Below the pieces are notes generated by a model. It searched no databases and was not told the origin of the DNA. It saw only the letters and a list, made by a program, of their open reading frames with translations. The position numbers and the translations under genes are program-made. Of a stretch of 64,000 bases of DNA, positions 49,777-58,925 are shown in pieces (the first letter of the stretch is position 1; the number at the start of each line of letters is the position of its first letter). Origin of the DNA: Pelomonas baiyunensis (GTDB taxonomy: Bacteria; Pseudomonadota; Gammaproteobacteria; Burkholderiales; Burkholderiaceae_C); assembly GCF_043555935.1 (NCBI RefSeq), contig NZ_JBIGIB010000002.1, positions 496,001 through 560,000 of the forward strand, in the 5' to 3' direction.

Positions 49777-50772
49777 TCAGGCGCCGTTGTGGGGCAGCAG
49801 GCGGTCGCTCGGCCGCGCCAGGTAGAACCATTCCGTGCCCGGCTGCGACTTCACGTTGGGGAACACGATGCGCCCCTCGCTGGGCGCCAGCACGGCTTCG
49901 CCACTGGCGCGGGTGCCAATGGTCTGGCCGCTGGCAATCGCATCGAAGCTGGCCCACTCGCGGGCGAACTGGTCGCCCATGTCTTCGCGGTCGATCACTT
50001 CGTACAGCTGCAGCACTTCAGGCGGCTGTGCGGGGCGGTGCGGCTCCACCGCGTCGGCCGTCACCATGCCCAGGAACACCAGCGTGCGCAGGATGGCCAG
50101 GCGCGCCACCTCGGGGCCGTTCGGGTCCAGGTGCTGGCCGCACTCCAGCGTGATGGCCCAGCCGCCCGTGGAGCGCATGTACTCGGTGGTGCCCACGCCG
50201 TAATGCGGGTCGATGATGAGCGAGGTGCGGCGCGAGCCGTCGTGGTCGCGCAGCTGGCGGCGCTGCAGGCCCAGCGCGTAGGTGGAGAGCCAGCCTTCCA
50301 CGATGCGGCTCACGCCCAGAGCGGCGGCCAGGGCCGATTCGGTGGCTTCCTGCGTGAAGGGCTCCAACTCGCCCGTGTTGTTGCGCGGGCCGACCATGGC
50401 GAACGCCGGGCCGTTGCCCTGGAAGCTGTGCAGGTCCAGGATGCCGTCGTGCTGCGCAATCAGCGGGCACAGCACGCGGGCGATGCGGTCTTCGTAGTCG
50501 TGCGCAATGACCGGCGGGCGCAGGTTGCGGTTCAGGTTGCGGTCGCCCTCGCGGCGGTTCAGCTGGTTGGCCAGCGGGTTCACGATGGGCACGAAGGTCA
50601 GCGTGCCGCGTTCCAGCACCAGCTCGCCGGAGTCGAGCTTTTGCATCAGGCCGGCCATGGCGTGGGTGCCATGAACCTCGTTGCCGTGCACGGCAGCGGT
50701 CACCAGCAGGCGCGGGCCCGGTTGCAGGCCGGCGTACTGGTGGATGCGAAGGTGGCGGGTGGGCGTGGTCAT
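49777..50772 (-). CDS. Succinylglutamate desuccinylase/aspartoacylase-family protein (second copy type)
   Basis: 331 residues. Zinc ligands are seen in VTAAVHGNEVHG (His29, Glu32) and GILDLHSF, and the arginine-rich specificity loop in NRREGDRNLNRNL. It is distinct in sequence and length from the family member at 1304-2419. The ATG overlaps the PIG-L gene stop by 4 bp, pairing two deacylases in one transcription unit. The likely reaction is hydrolysis of an N-acyl amino acid or related amide; the substrate is unknown. Confidence 0.87.
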   Translation of the reverse strand: MTTPTRHLRIHQYAGLQPGPRLLVTAAVHGNEVHGTHAMAGLMQKLDSGELVLERGTLTFVPIVNPLANQLNRREGDRNLNRNLRPPVIAHDYEDRIARVLCPLIAQHDGILDLHSFQGNGPAFAMVGPRNNTGELEPFTQEATESALAAALGVSRIVEGWLSTYALGLQRRQLRDHDGSRRTSLIIDPHYGVGTTEYMRSTGGWAITLECGQHLDPNGPEVARLAILRTLVFLGMVTADAVEPHRPAQPPEVLQLYEVIDREDMGDQFAREWASFDAIASGQTIGTRASGEAVLAPSEGRIVFPNVKSQPGTEWFYLARPSDRLLPHNGA

Positions 50773-51620
50773 GGCGTCAGCAGGGCAGAAGAGAGGGGGC
50801 GGTCGGCGGGCAGCAGCCGGCGGGGCAGTTCGGCCACGGGCTGGCCGGCACGGTAGGCCACCAGGCGGTACAGCGTGGCAAAGGCGTAATCCGGCGGCGC
50901 CTCGCCGGCACCCAGCAGCAGTTCGCCGCCGCGGCGCACCGCGTCGGCCAGAAACGCGGGCAGCCGCAGGTGGTAAGGGTTGCGCTCAATCTCGCCGGTA
51001 TGGCGCTCCAGCGCGGTGATGAGGCGGGCGGTGTCGGCCAGGCTGGTTTGCACCAGCGTGTTCGGATGCGCCTGGGTGGACCAGAACTCGGTGTGCGCCA
51101 GCACGGTGTCCGCCCGGAGGGCGGCCAGCGCTTCCATCACCGCACGGCACACGCCGCGGTGGCTGGGGTTGTCGTCCAGCGCGTGCGGGGCCAGCACCAG
51201 GCGCGGCTGGTGCTGCGCCAGCACATCGACCAGGGCCTGCACGTGGGCGGTCCACAAGGTGGGGTCTCGCTCGGCGGTGTCGGCGCGCACATCGCTCAGG
51301 CCGTCCGTCCCGACGCGGACGCAGTCAAAGCCGAGCACGCTGCAGGCGTCTTGCAGTTCGGCCCAGCGGGCGTCGCGTCGGTCGGGGTTGCTGCCCAGCG
51401 TCACAGCCACGTTGGTGACGCGCCAGCCGGCTTCCTGTTTCAGGCGCAGGGGCAGGGCGCCGACGATGCACTCGTCGTCAGGGTGGGGCGCAAACACCAG
51501 GCAGTGGCCGGGGGCGGCCTCAAGAGCCGGCGCGGTGTGGCGGTCGGGCGGCGCGCCCAGCAGGGCGGCGAATTGGGTCAGGTGCTCGCCCCAGCGGGCG
51601 AGGTCGGCTTCCAGCGGCAT
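50769..51620 (-). CDS. PIG-L/LmbE-family deacetylase
   Basis: 283 residues. The metal site shows FAPHPDDEC (His46, Asp48, Asp49) and the later HALDDNPSHRGV with further His ligands. The family removes N-acetyl groups from amino sugars such as GlcNAc conjugates (MshB, BshB, PIG-L). No bacillithiol or mycothiol genes are nearby. It follows the EamA gene by 31 bp and overlaps the M14 deacylase gene, so a shared pathway is likely. Confidence 0.87.
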   Translation of the reverse strand: MPLEADLARWGEHLTQFAALLGAPPDRHTAPALEAAPGHCLVFAPHPDDECIVGALPLRLKQEAGWRVTNVAVTLGSNPDRRDARWAELQDACSVLGFDCVRVGTDGLSDVRADTAERDPTLWTAHVQALVDVLAQHQPRLVLAPHALDDNPSHRGVCRAVMEALAALRADTVLAHTEFWSTQAHPNTLVQTSLADTARLITALERHTGEIERNPYHLRLPAFLADAVRRGGELLLGAGEAPPDYAFATLYRLVAYRAGQPVAELPRRLLPADRPLSSALLTP

Positions 51621-51651
51621 GCCGGCATCCTAGTTCACGGCTTGGGCGGCA

Positions 51652-52539
51652 TCAGCGCTGGGCGGCACGGGCGGGCCAGGTGGCCAGCAGCACGCCCAGC
51701 AACGCCAGGCCGTACGCCATGGCTTGCAGCGCGGACAGGCCTTCGCCCAGCAGCAAGCCGATGCAGGCCGTGCTGACCGGCAAGAACACCATGAACACGC
51801 CGGCCTGGGCCGCCGGCAGGCCCCGAAGGCCCGCCATCCACAGCCACACGGTGATGACGCTGGCCGTGGCGGCGTAGTAGCCCAACAAGCCCCAGTCTTG
51901 CCAACGCGGCCCGCTGAAGTCGAAGCTGAAGCCCTGCCAAAGGGCCAGCGGCGTCACCAGCACCAGCCCCCAGAGGTTGATGAGGGCGCTGATGCGCTTG
52001 GGGCCCAGCCCGGCGGTGAGTTTTTTGCCGATCACCACGTAGCAGGCTTCGCAGAACACCGCGGCCAGCAGCAGCAGGGCGCCCAGCGGCGTGGTGTCGG
52101 CCCCGCCGTGCTTGCCGGTGGCCACCAGCGCAATGCCGCCCACTGCACAGGCGATGCCGGCCAGGGTGCGCACACTCAGGCGTTCACGCAGCACAGCCCA
52201 GCTGAGCAGCGCCACGGCCGCCGGGATGCCGGCCATGATGACCCCGGCCACCACGGCCGAGCTTTGCCGCAGGCCGAACAGCATGCAGATGGAGAACAGG
52301 AAGTTGCCGAGGAACGATTCCAGGAACAACAGCAGCCGCGAGCGGGCGTCCAGCGGGGCCTCGTGGGCGGGCTTCTTCAGCCACGGCAGCATCAACAGGG
52401 CGGCCATGCCGAAGCGCAGGCCGGCCAGCAAGAACACCGGGAATGCCGCCACCAGCAGCTTGGACAGACCCACGTAGCTGCCAACCAGGCTGGTGCTCGC
52501 GGCGAGCAGGCCGTAGGCCCGCCAGGGAATGGGATGCAT
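51652..52539 (-). CDS. EamA-family (DMT) transporter
   Basis: 295-residue integral membrane protein with ten predicted helices in two repeats (PWRAYGLLAASTSLVGSYV, then ALLLLAAVFCEACYVVIGKKL). The second repeat contains GLRGLPAAQAGVFMVFLPVSTACIG followed by LLLGEGLSALQ, typical of RhaT-type exporters. The substrate is unknown. It precedes the PIG-L and M14 deacylase genes on the same strand, which may mean export of their product or uptake of their substrate. Confidence 0.9.
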   Translation of the reverse strand: MHPIPWRAYGLLAASTSLVGSYVGLSKLLVAAFPVFLLAGLRFGMAALLMLPWLKKPAHEAPLDARSRLLLFLESFLGNFLFSICMLFGLRQSSAVVAGVIMAGIPAAVALLSWAVLRERLSVRTLAGIACAVGGIALVATGKHGGADTTPLGALLLLAAVFCEACYVVIGKKLTAGLGPKRISALINLWGLVLVTPLALWQGFSFDFSGPRWQDWGLLGYYAATASVITVWLWMAGLRGLPAAQAGVFMVFLPVSTACIGLLLGEGLSALQAMAYGLALLGVLLATWPARAAQR

Positions 52540-52603
52540 GGACAGATTTTCGGGCCGAGCGCGGGAGACGCCCGCGTTCAGCCTCGCGTGGCCGCGCGAG
52601 GGA

Positions 52604-53773
52604 TCAATCGAGGGTCAGCGCGACGAACTGCGTGAACTGCTCGGGGTTGAAGTTGTTGTCCGACACCAGCACCAGCGTGCGCTTGCCATTCACCGTGGGC
52701 CCGAAGGTGATGCCCTCGATGTTGTCCACCGCCAGCGGCGTGCCGTCGTCGTTCTTCAGCGTGGACAGGTCCAGCAGCAATTGGCGCCGGGCCAGTACCA
52801 CGTCGCGCCCCTTGAGGGTGGGCCAACCCGCCACGTTGGTGGCGCCGGTGGTGTCGATCAGGAACAGGCGGATGGTGTTGCTGGTGGGCCTGCCCGTCAG
52901 CGCGGCATGGCCGGGCGTGGCCGCGCCCACCGCGAAAGAGCGCTCGATGGCAATGAACTGGTGGTCAGACAGCGCCAGCAGGTCGGCCACGCCGTTGGTG
53001 GCGAAGTCGCCGGCTTTGGCAGGGGCGAACACGACCGGGCCCACTTCGTAAACGTACTCGGCACCGGCCGCGCCGGTGTCCAGGTCAAATGACAGCATGC
53101 GCGCGCGGCTGGGGCGGTTCACGGCCGTGGGCAGGTCGTCTTGCGCCAAGGCGTTTTCGGTGATGGTCCAGAGCGTTTTGCCGTCGGGCGTGAGGGCAAT
53201 GCTCTCGAACGCGAGATTGTTGTAGACGCCCATGTCGCCGGCGGCAATGCCGCCCACGCTGCCCGCCGGCAGGTAATGGCTCGGCACCGGGAACGCACCC
53301 GCCGGCGCGCCGTCCGGCTTCATGCGCCGCACCGTCGGCGCCTGGAAATCGCCGTTCTTGCGCTGGCCTTCGTTGCACCAGTAGATGAGCTGTCGGCGCG
53401 CGTCCAGGCGCAGGCCTTCGGGGTCGACACGGTTGCGGCCGAAGGGGCGGCCATCGAGGTCTTGAATCGTGGTCATGGCCACGAAGCGCACACCGTCGCT
53501 GCCCGGCGTGGCGGTGCGCCGGAACTGGCTCAGGTCCAGCGCCAGTTCGTAGAAGCGGGCCGGTGCCACCTCGCTGCGGTCATCGCTGATGGCGAGGTAG
53601 CGGCCAGTTGCGGGGTTGTAGTCCAGGCTGGACAGACCGCCCACGGCCGCCCCCTGGAACGGCGTGCCCGTGGGCACGATCTGTTGACCGAGGTAGCTCA
53701 GCGTTTGCGCATGGGCGCCCAGGCCCAGCAACGAAAAGGCCGCAACAGCGGCCAGGTGGAACAACGACTTCAT
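52604..53773 (-). CDS. Secreted esterase-like phytase-family beta-propeller protein
   Basis: 389 residues with a signal peptide (MKSLFHLAAVAAFSLLGLGAHA). The mature part resembles the esterase-like activity of phytase family: VGGLSSLDYNPATGRYLAISDD, VDPEGLRLDARR, NLAFESIALTPDGKTLWTITENAL, VDNIEGITFGP and LVLVSDNNFNPEQFTQFVAL. These repeats form a six-bladed propeller with acidic metal-binding residues. Some relatives are phosphoesterases. It has its own gap of 65 bp from the transaminase gene; co-transcription is uncertain. Confidence 0.87.
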   Translation of the reverse strand: MKSLFHLAAVAAFSLLGLGAHAQTLSYLGQQIVPTGTPFQGAAVGGLSSLDYNPATGRYLAISDDRSEVAPARFYELALDLSQFRRTATPGSDGVRFVAMTTIQDLDGRPFGRNRVDPEGLRLDARRQLIYWCNEGQRKNGDFQAPTVRRMKPDGAPAGAFPVPSHYLPAGSVGGIAAGDMGVYNNLAFESIALTPDGKTLWTITENALAQDDLPTAVNRPSRARMLSFDLDTGAAGAEYVYEVGPVVFAPAKAGDFATNGVADLLALSDHQFIAIERSFAVGAATPGHAALTGRPTSNTIRLFLIDTTGATNVAGWPTLKGRDVVLARRQLLLDLSTLKNDDGTPLAVDNIEGITFGPTVNGKRTLVLVSDNNFNPEQFTQFVALTLD

Positions 53774-53838
53774 TCTTTTCCTTGGTGCCGCTCGCGCCCC
53801 GCGCGGCGGCCGTGGATGTGCCTGCCGATTGGGCCGCT

Positions 53839-55155
53839 TCAGGCAGCCCGGCGCAGCGCACTGCGCAGCGTGTCGATGATGCGTTCGATGTGGCTGCTTT
53901 CAATGATGAGCGGCGGCGACAGCGCAATCGTGTCGCCCGTCGTGCGGATCAACAGGCCCTGGTCCCAGCAGTCCAGGAACACGTTGAACGCGCGCTTGGC
54001 CGGTTGGCCGTCCAGGGGCTTGAGCTCGATGCCACCCACCAGGCCGATGTTGCGCACGTCGATGACGTTGGGCTCGTCGCGCAGCGAGTGCAGGGCCTGG
54101 GCGAACTCGTCTTGCATGCGGGCGGCGCGGGTCAGCAAGTCGCCGTCGGCGTAGGTGTCCAGCGTGGCCAGGCCCGCGGCGCAGGCCAGCGGGTGGGCCG
54201 AGTAGGTGTAGCCGTGGAAGAACTCGATCAGGTGCTCGGGCCCGGTCATGAAGGCGTCGTGGATCTTCTGCTGCGCGAAGACCGCGCCCATCGGCACGCA
54301 GCCGTTGGTGATGCCCTTGGCCACCGTCATCAGGTCGGGCGTGACGCCGAAGGTCTGCGCGCCGAAGGGGTTGCCGGTGCGGCCAAAACCGGTGATGACC
54401 TCGTCGAAGATCAGCAGGATGCCGTGCTTGTCGCAGATGTCGCGCAGGCGCTGCAGGTAGCCCTGCGGCGGGATCAGCACGCCGGTGGAGCCGGCCACGG
54501 GCTCGACGATGACGGCCGCGATGGTGGACGCGTCGTGCAGTTGCACCAGCCGCTCCAGGTCGTCAGCGAACTCGGCGCCATGCTGCGGAATGCCGACCGA
54601 GAACGCATTGCGCGCCGGGTCGTGCGTGTGGCGGATGTGGTCCACACCCGAGAGCAGGCTGCCGAACATCTTGCGGTTGGCCACCATGCCGCCCACCGAG
54701 ATGCCGCCGAAGTTCACGCCGTGGTAGCCACGTTCCCGGCCGATCAGTCGGGTGCGGGCGCCTTCGCCGCGCACGCGGTGGTAGGCGATGGCCATCTTGA
54801 GCGCCGTGTCCACCGACTCGGAGCCCGAGTTGGTGAAGAACACGCGGTTCATGCCGGCCGGTGCGATTTGCGCCAGGCGCTCGGCCAGCTCGAAGGCCTT
54901 GGGGTGGCCCATCTGGAAAGGCGGTGCGAAGTCCAGTTCGGCCGCTTGCTGCTGGATGGCCTGCACGATCTTGGGCCGGTTGTGGCCGGCATTCACGCAC
55001 CACAGGCCGGCAATGCCGTCCAGCACCTCGCGACCCTTGTCGTCGCGGAAGAACATGCCATCGGCCTGGGTCAACAGGCGCGGGGCCTGTTTGAACTGCC
55101 GGTTCGCAGTGAACGGCATCCAATAGGCATCCAGCTTGGAAACATCAGCGCTCAT
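53839..55155 (-). CDS. Omega-amino acid:pyruvate aminotransferase (class III)
   Basis: 438-residue PLP enzyme of class III. Key features: YWMPFTANRQFKQAPRLL, GLWCVNAGHNRP, FTNSGSESVDTALK, YHGVNFGGISVGGM, LLIFDEVITGFGRTG and the PLP Lys in TVAKGITNGCVPMGAV. The N-terminal W-M-P-F-T-A-N-R-x-F-K segment is diagnostic of beta-alanine/omega-amino acid:pyruvate transaminases. The ATG at 55155 is used since it starts this segment. It lies downstream of an EamA gene by 38 bp. Confidence 0.92.
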   Translation of the reverse strand: MSADVSKLDAYWMPFTANRQFKQAPRLLTQADGMFFRDDKGREVLDGIAGLWCVNAGHNRPKIVQAIQQQAAELDFAPPFQMGHPKAFELAERLAQIAPAGMNRVFFTNSGSESVDTALKMAIAYHRVRGEGARTRLIGRERGYHGVNFGGISVGGMVANRKMFGSLLSGVDHIRHTHDPARNAFSVGIPQHGAEFADDLERLVQLHDASTIAAVIVEPVAGSTGVLIPPQGYLQRLRDICDKHGILLIFDEVITGFGRTGNPFGAQTFGVTPDLMTVAKGITNGCVPMGAVFAQQKIHDAFMTGPEHLIEFFHGYTYSAHPLACAAGLATLDTYADGDLLTRAARMQDEFAQALHSLRDEPNVIDVRNIGLVGGIELKPLDGQPAKRAFNVFLDCWDQGLLIRTTGDTIALSPPLIIESSHIERIIDTLRSALRRAA

Positions 55156-55193
55156 GCGGGGCTCCTGTGCATCTGCGGCGGGCAGTCTAAAAG

Positions 55194-56111
55194 CTAATTT
55201 GACGGAGTGGTCAGAATTTGCCGACGCCTGAGGGTTCCCACCAGCGGCATCAGCTGCACCAGCAAGATGCAGCCCAGCATCAACCCGCAACCGAGCAGGC
55301 CGGCGGCGTTCAGCCGTTCGCCCAACAGCGCATACCCAAAGGCGGCGGCAAACAGCGTCTCTGACGAGAGGATGATGGCGGCGTCGGCCGCATGCGCGTA
55401 GCGCTGGGCCACCACCTGCGCCGTGAACGCCACGCCCACCGACAGCACGCCGGTGTACAGGATGGGCCCGGCCGCGGCTTCGATTCCCGTCCACCCGTCT
55501 GGCTCCATCACGAAGGCTGCGACGAGCGACAACACCCCGCACACCGCGAATTGACCACTCGCCACGAGAAAGGGCGCACCCATGCGGTCCGCCCAGCGGC
55601 CGACCATCAGCACGTGCACCGCCCAGGGCACGGCCGAGCCCAGCACCCACAGGTCGCCCAGGCCGATGCGCAATTCATGCGCGCCCGACAGCAGGAACGC
55701 GCCCACCAAGCAGCCCGCAGCCGCAGGCCACACCGACCAGTGCGCCACCTGCCGCAGCAGCAGCCACGACAGCACCGGCACCAGCGGCACGTACACGGCC
55801 GTGAGGAAACCGGCATTGGTGACGCTGGTGAACTGGATGCCCACCTGCTGCATCACCGCGCCCAGCGTCATCAAGCCGCCGAGGCCGGCGATGTGCCAGC
55901 CGTCCAGCCGCGACAGCGGCCGGCCCTCGCGACCCAGGCGCCGCCACTCCAACACGGCCAGCGGCAGCACCACGGCCGATCCGATCAGGAAGCGCACGCC
56001 CGTGAACAGCAGTGGGCCCACATCGGCCATGCCGTGGGCCTGGGCCACGAAGGCCGAGCCCCAGATCAGGGCGACGAGGGTCAGCAGGAGGTTGGCTTGA
56101 AAGCGGGACAT
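55194..56111 (-). CDS. EamA-family (DMT) transporter
   Basis: 305 residues with ten hydrophobic segments. Repeat 1 starts ANLLLTLVALIWGSAFVAQ and is followed by FLTAVYVPLVPVLSWLLLR, typical of the YedA/RhaT type. Repeat 2 ends with ILSSETLFAAAFGYALLGERLNAAG. The ATG at 56111 shares a base with the stop of the ferritin-like gene, so the two are coupled. The substrate is unknown; the transaminase downstream hints at an amino compound. Confidence 0.9.
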   Translation of the reverse strand: MSRFQANLLLTLVALIWGSAFVAQAHGMADVGPLLFTGVRFLIGSAVVLPLAVLEWRRLGREGRPLSRLDGWHIAGLGGLMTLGAVMQQVGIQFTSVTNAGFLTAVYVPLVPVLSWLLLRQVAHWSVWPAAAGCLVGAFLLSGAHELRIGLGDLWVLGSAVPWAVHVLMVGRWADRMGAPFLVASGQFAVCGVLSLVAAFVMEPDGWTGIEAAAGPILYTGVLSVGVAFTAQVVAQRYAHAADAAIILSSETLFAAAFGYALLGERLNAAGLLGCGLMLGCILLVQLMPLVGTLRRRQILTTPSN

Positions 56112-56896
56112 CAATGGCCTTGTTGCAGGGCGGTCAGTTCCGCCTCGTCGAAACCGGCCGCACGGCGGGCTTCGAGGTTGAAGGGCGCGCGCAGGCGGGG
56201 CGCCTGGTAGCGGGCGGCCAGTTCGGCATAGGTGCTGACCGGCTCCAGCCCGCGTTGCTCGCACACGTACCGGTACCAGCGGTTGCCCGCCGCCACGTGG
56301 CCGATTTCGTCACGCAGGATCACGTCGAGGATCGCGCCCGCCGCGTGGTCGCCCGCACCCACGAGCTTGGCGCGCACGGCGGGCGAGGCATCCAGGCCGC
56401 GGGCCTCCAGCGTGCGGGGCACCAGGGCGATGCGGGCCAGCAGGTCGTGCTGGGTGCGCTCGGCCATGTCCCACAGCGCGTTGTGGGCGTCGAAGTCGCC
56501 GTAGTCAAAACCCAGCGTCAGCAGGTGGTTGCGCAGCAGCGTGAAGTGCGTGGCTTCTTCCTGGGCGATGCGAAGCCAGTCGCGGTAGAAGGCCTCGGGC
56601 ATGCCGGGGAAGCGCCAGCAGATGTCGAGCGCCAGGTCGATGGCGTTGAGCTCGATGTGCGCGATGCTGTGCACCAGCGCGGCAACGCCAGCCGGCGTGC
56701 GCATGGAAGGCGGCTTCAGGCGAATGTGGGGCACGAGCTGTGGCCGTGCCGGCCGGCCCGGAATGCCCGGCGGCGCGTCGATGAGTGCAGTCGGGTTGAC
56801 CGGCAGGGTGGTGGGCAGGGCCAGCGTGGCGGCAGCTTTCGCGGGCGCGTCGGCGGTCAACAAAGGGCCGAGCGTGGCCAGACGAAGTTCGGACAT
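56111..56896 (-). CDS. Ferritin-like DUF455 protein
   Basis: 261 residues with helical, ferritin-like motifs: VHSIAHIELNAIDLALDICW with Glu/His ligands, WLRIAQEEATHFTLLRNHL and a second DEIGHVAAGNRWY pair (Glu-x-x-His). This pattern is that of the DUF455 family, related to MiaE and other non-haem di-iron proteins. The function is not established. The ATG at 56896 gives MSELRLATLG. It is divergent from the gamma-carbonic anhydrase gene with a 42-bp shared gap. Confidence 0.87.
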   Translation of the reverse strand: MSELRLATLGPLLTADAPAKAAATLALPTTLPVNPTALIDAPPGIPGRPARPQLVPHIRLKPPSMRTPAGVAALVHSIAHIELNAIDLALDICWRFPGMPEAFYRDWLRIAQEEATHFTLLRNHLLTLGFDYGDFDAHNALWDMAERTQHDLLARIALVPRTLEARGLDASPAVRAKLVGAGDHAAGAILDVILRDEIGHVAAGNRWYRYVCEQRGLEPVSTYAELAARYQAPRLRAPFNLEARRAAGFDEAELTALQQGH

Positions 56897-56938
56897 TCCC
56901 GCAATTTTAGAATTCGCGTTTTTGCAGGGAGGCCCGCG

Positions 56939-57463
56939 ATGGCGATTTACCAGCTCGACGAGCACATCCCCGACGTGGCCGACAGCGCCTGGGTGGCAGA
57001 CAGCGCCGAGGTGATTGGCCGCGTGACGTTGGGCGAGGACGTCAGCGTCTGGTTCAACGCCGTGCTGCGCGGCGACAGTGACTCGCTGACCATCGGCGCC
57101 GGCAGCAACATTCAAGACAGCTCGGTGCTGCATGCCGACACAGGGTTCCCGCTCGTCATCGGCGAGCGCGTGACCGTGGGCCACCAGGTGATGCTGCACG
57201 GCTGCACGATCGGCGATGAAAGCCTGATCGGCATCGGGGCGGTGGTCTTGAATGGCGCCCGCATCGGCCGCAACTGCATCGTGGGCGCCGGCGCGCTGGT
57301 GACCGAGGGCAAGGAATTCCCCGACGGCTCGCTGATCGTCGGCGCACCGGCCAAGGTGGTGCGCGAGCTGACTGAAGCGCAGATTGCCGGCCTGAAAGCC
57401 AGCGCCTCCCATTACGTGAACAACGGCCGCCGCTACGGCGCTGGCTTGAAAAGAATCCGATGA
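56939..57463 (+). CDS. Gamma carbonic anhydrase-family protein
   Basis: 174-residue left-handed beta-helix (hexapeptide repeats such as VIGRVTLGEDVSVWFNAVLRGD-like turns). The three metal His are in SVLHADTG and VTVGHQVMLHGC. The family includes YrdA/CaiE proteins whose CO2 hydratase activity is variable. A TAGAAT at 56908-56913 could be its -10 box, and AGGGAGG lies before the ATG at 56939. Its stop overlaps the Hsp33 start (ATGA). Confidence 0.92.
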   Translation: MAIYQLDEHIPDVADSAWVADSAEVIGRVTLGEDVSVWFNAVLRGDSDSLTIGAGSNIQDSSVLHADTGFPLVIGERVTVGHQVMLHGCTIGDESLIGIGAVVLNGARIGRNCIVGAGALVTEGKEFPDGSLIVGAPAKVVRELTEAQIAGLKASASHYVNNGRRYGAGLKRIR

Positions 57464-58416
57464 GCGAACTCCATAAATTCCTGTTCGATGGTTTGCCCGT
57501 GCGCGGCATGCTGGTGCGTCTGACCGACGCTTGGCGCGAGGTGCTGGCACGGCGTGAGCCCGGCCAGGAATACCCGCCCGAACTGCGTGACCTGCTGGGC
57601 CAGATGAGCGCAGCGGCGGTGCTGATGCAGGCCAACATCAAGTTCAATGGCGCGGTGGTGCTGCAGATTTTTGGCGATGGCCCGGTGAAAGTGGCCGTGG
57701 CCGAGGTGCAGCCGGACTTGGCGTTTCGCACCACGGCGAAATGCGTGGGCGAGGTGGCACCAGGCGCCTCGCTGGAGGCCATGGTGAACCTGCGCGGCCA
57801 GGGCCGCTGCGCCATCACGCTGGACCCGAAGGACAAGCTGCCCGGCCAGCAGCCCTACCAGGGCGTCGTGCCGTTGCACGGCGATCAGCGCGAGCCGCTG
57901 CAAAAGGTGAGCGAGGTGCTGGAGCACTACATGCTGCAGTCCGAGCAGTTGGACACCAAGCTGGTGCTGGCAGCCAACGGTGACATCGCGGCCGGCTTGC
58001 TCATCCAGCGCCTGCCGGTGGAAGGCGAAGGCAACCTGGAAGGCAAGAAGAACGAGGACGACATCGGCCTGTCCGATGCGTTCAACCGCATCGCCATCTT
58101 GGCCGGCACGCTCACCTCAGAAGAGTTGCTGACGCTGGACGCTGACACCATCTTGCGCCGGCTGTTCTGGGAAGAAACCGTGACGCGCTTTGAACCCCAG
58201 GCGCCGCGCTTTGCCTGCACCTGCTCGCGCGAACGCGTGGGCCAGATGCTGCTGGGCCTGGGCCGCGAGGAGGTGGACAGCGTGCTGGCCGAGCGCGGCG
58301 ACGTGGAGATCGGCTGCGATTTCTGCGGTCGGCACTACCGCTTTGATGCGGTGGATGTGGGTGCGCTGTTCACACCGGCCGGGCAGCAGCCCGAGGGCGG
58401 CGCAACGATTCAGTGA
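57460..58416 (+). CDS. hslO: Redox-regulated chaperone Hsp33
   Basis: 318 residues. The redox switch is C253-T-C255 and C286-D-F-C289 (CTCSRERV and CDFCGRHY), the zinc-binding C-x-C and C-x2-C pairs of Hsp33. The chaperone core begins LHKFLFDGLPVRGMLVRLTD. In oxidising stress the zinc is released and the holdase activated. It is coupled to the carbonic anhydrase gene. Its 3' end overlaps the convergent NadR-like kinase gene by 7 bp. Confidence 0.96.
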   Translation: MSELHKFLFDGLPVRGMLVRLTDAWREVLARREPGQEYPPELRDLLGQMSAAAVLMQANIKFNGAVVLQIFGDGPVKVAVAEVQPDLAFRTTAKCVGEVAPGASLEAMVNLRGQGRCAITLDPKDKLPGQQPYQGVVPLHGDQREPLQKVSEVLEHYMLQSEQLDTKLVLAANGDIAAGLLIQRLPVEGEGNLEGKKNEDDIGLSDAFNRIAILAGTLTSEELLTLDADTILRRLFWEETVTRFEPQAPRFACTCSRERVGQMLLGLGREEVDSVLAERGDVEIGCDFCGRHYRFDAVDVGALFTPAGQQPEGGATIQ

Positions 58417-58925
58417 GCGGATTGCACGGCCTGGATGGCCGTAAGTGCGGTCGCCAGGCGCTCGGTGGGGGTGCCGGCGATGTCGACCCAGGGCAGTTGG
58501 GCGGCGCGCAGCACGTGGCGCAGGCGCTGGTCGATCGCCTCGCGCACGGCCGGGCCGTCGCGCAGGAAACCGTCCGCCTGCCACGGCAGGTCGGGCGCGC
58601 ACAGCAGGGTCAAGGCGCACTGTCGGTGCTTGGCCAAGGCCGGCGCAAGCAGGCTGTCGTCGGCAAAGTAGTGCTGGCTGAACACGGCCGTCATCAGCGG
58701 CGTGGTGTCGCAGATGACGTGCGGGTGTGTGCGGGCGGCCTCGGCGATTTGGGCCGCTTGCGCGGCTGCGATGGCCGCCTGTTCGTGCTGGGCCGGTGTG
58801 CGTTGATGTTGCAGGCACCAGGTGCGCAGGTACTCGGGCACCAAGGCAGCCTCCAGCGACGCGGCCAACTGCGCCGCCAGCGTGGACTTCCCCGTGCACT
58901 CCGCGCCCAGCAAGGCGACGATCAA
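58410..58925 (-). CDS. NadR-type nicotinamide riboside kinase-like ATPase
   Basis: About 171 residues, corresponding to the C-terminal ribosylnicotinamide kinase half of NadR without its HTH or adenylyltransferase parts. P-loop: LLGAECTGKSTL (7-15). Other features: VPEYLRTW and ICDTTPLMTAVFS, and the C-terminal WVDIAGTPTERL. The start is taken as TTG at 58925, which overlaps the pnuC stop TGA and has GGAGG five bases upstream; a longer TTG-initiated frame exists upstream but overlaps pnuC. With PnuC it should trap imported nicotinamide riboside as NMN. Confidence 0.82.
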   Translation of the reverse strand: MIVALLGAECTGKSTLAAQLAASLEAALVPEYLRTWCLQHQRTPAQHEQAAIAAAQAAQIAEAARTHPHVICDTTPLMTAVFSQHYFADDSLLAPALAKHRQCALTLLCAPDLPWQADGFLRDGPAVREAIDQRLRHVLRAAQLPWVDIAGTPTERLATALTAIQAVQSAH

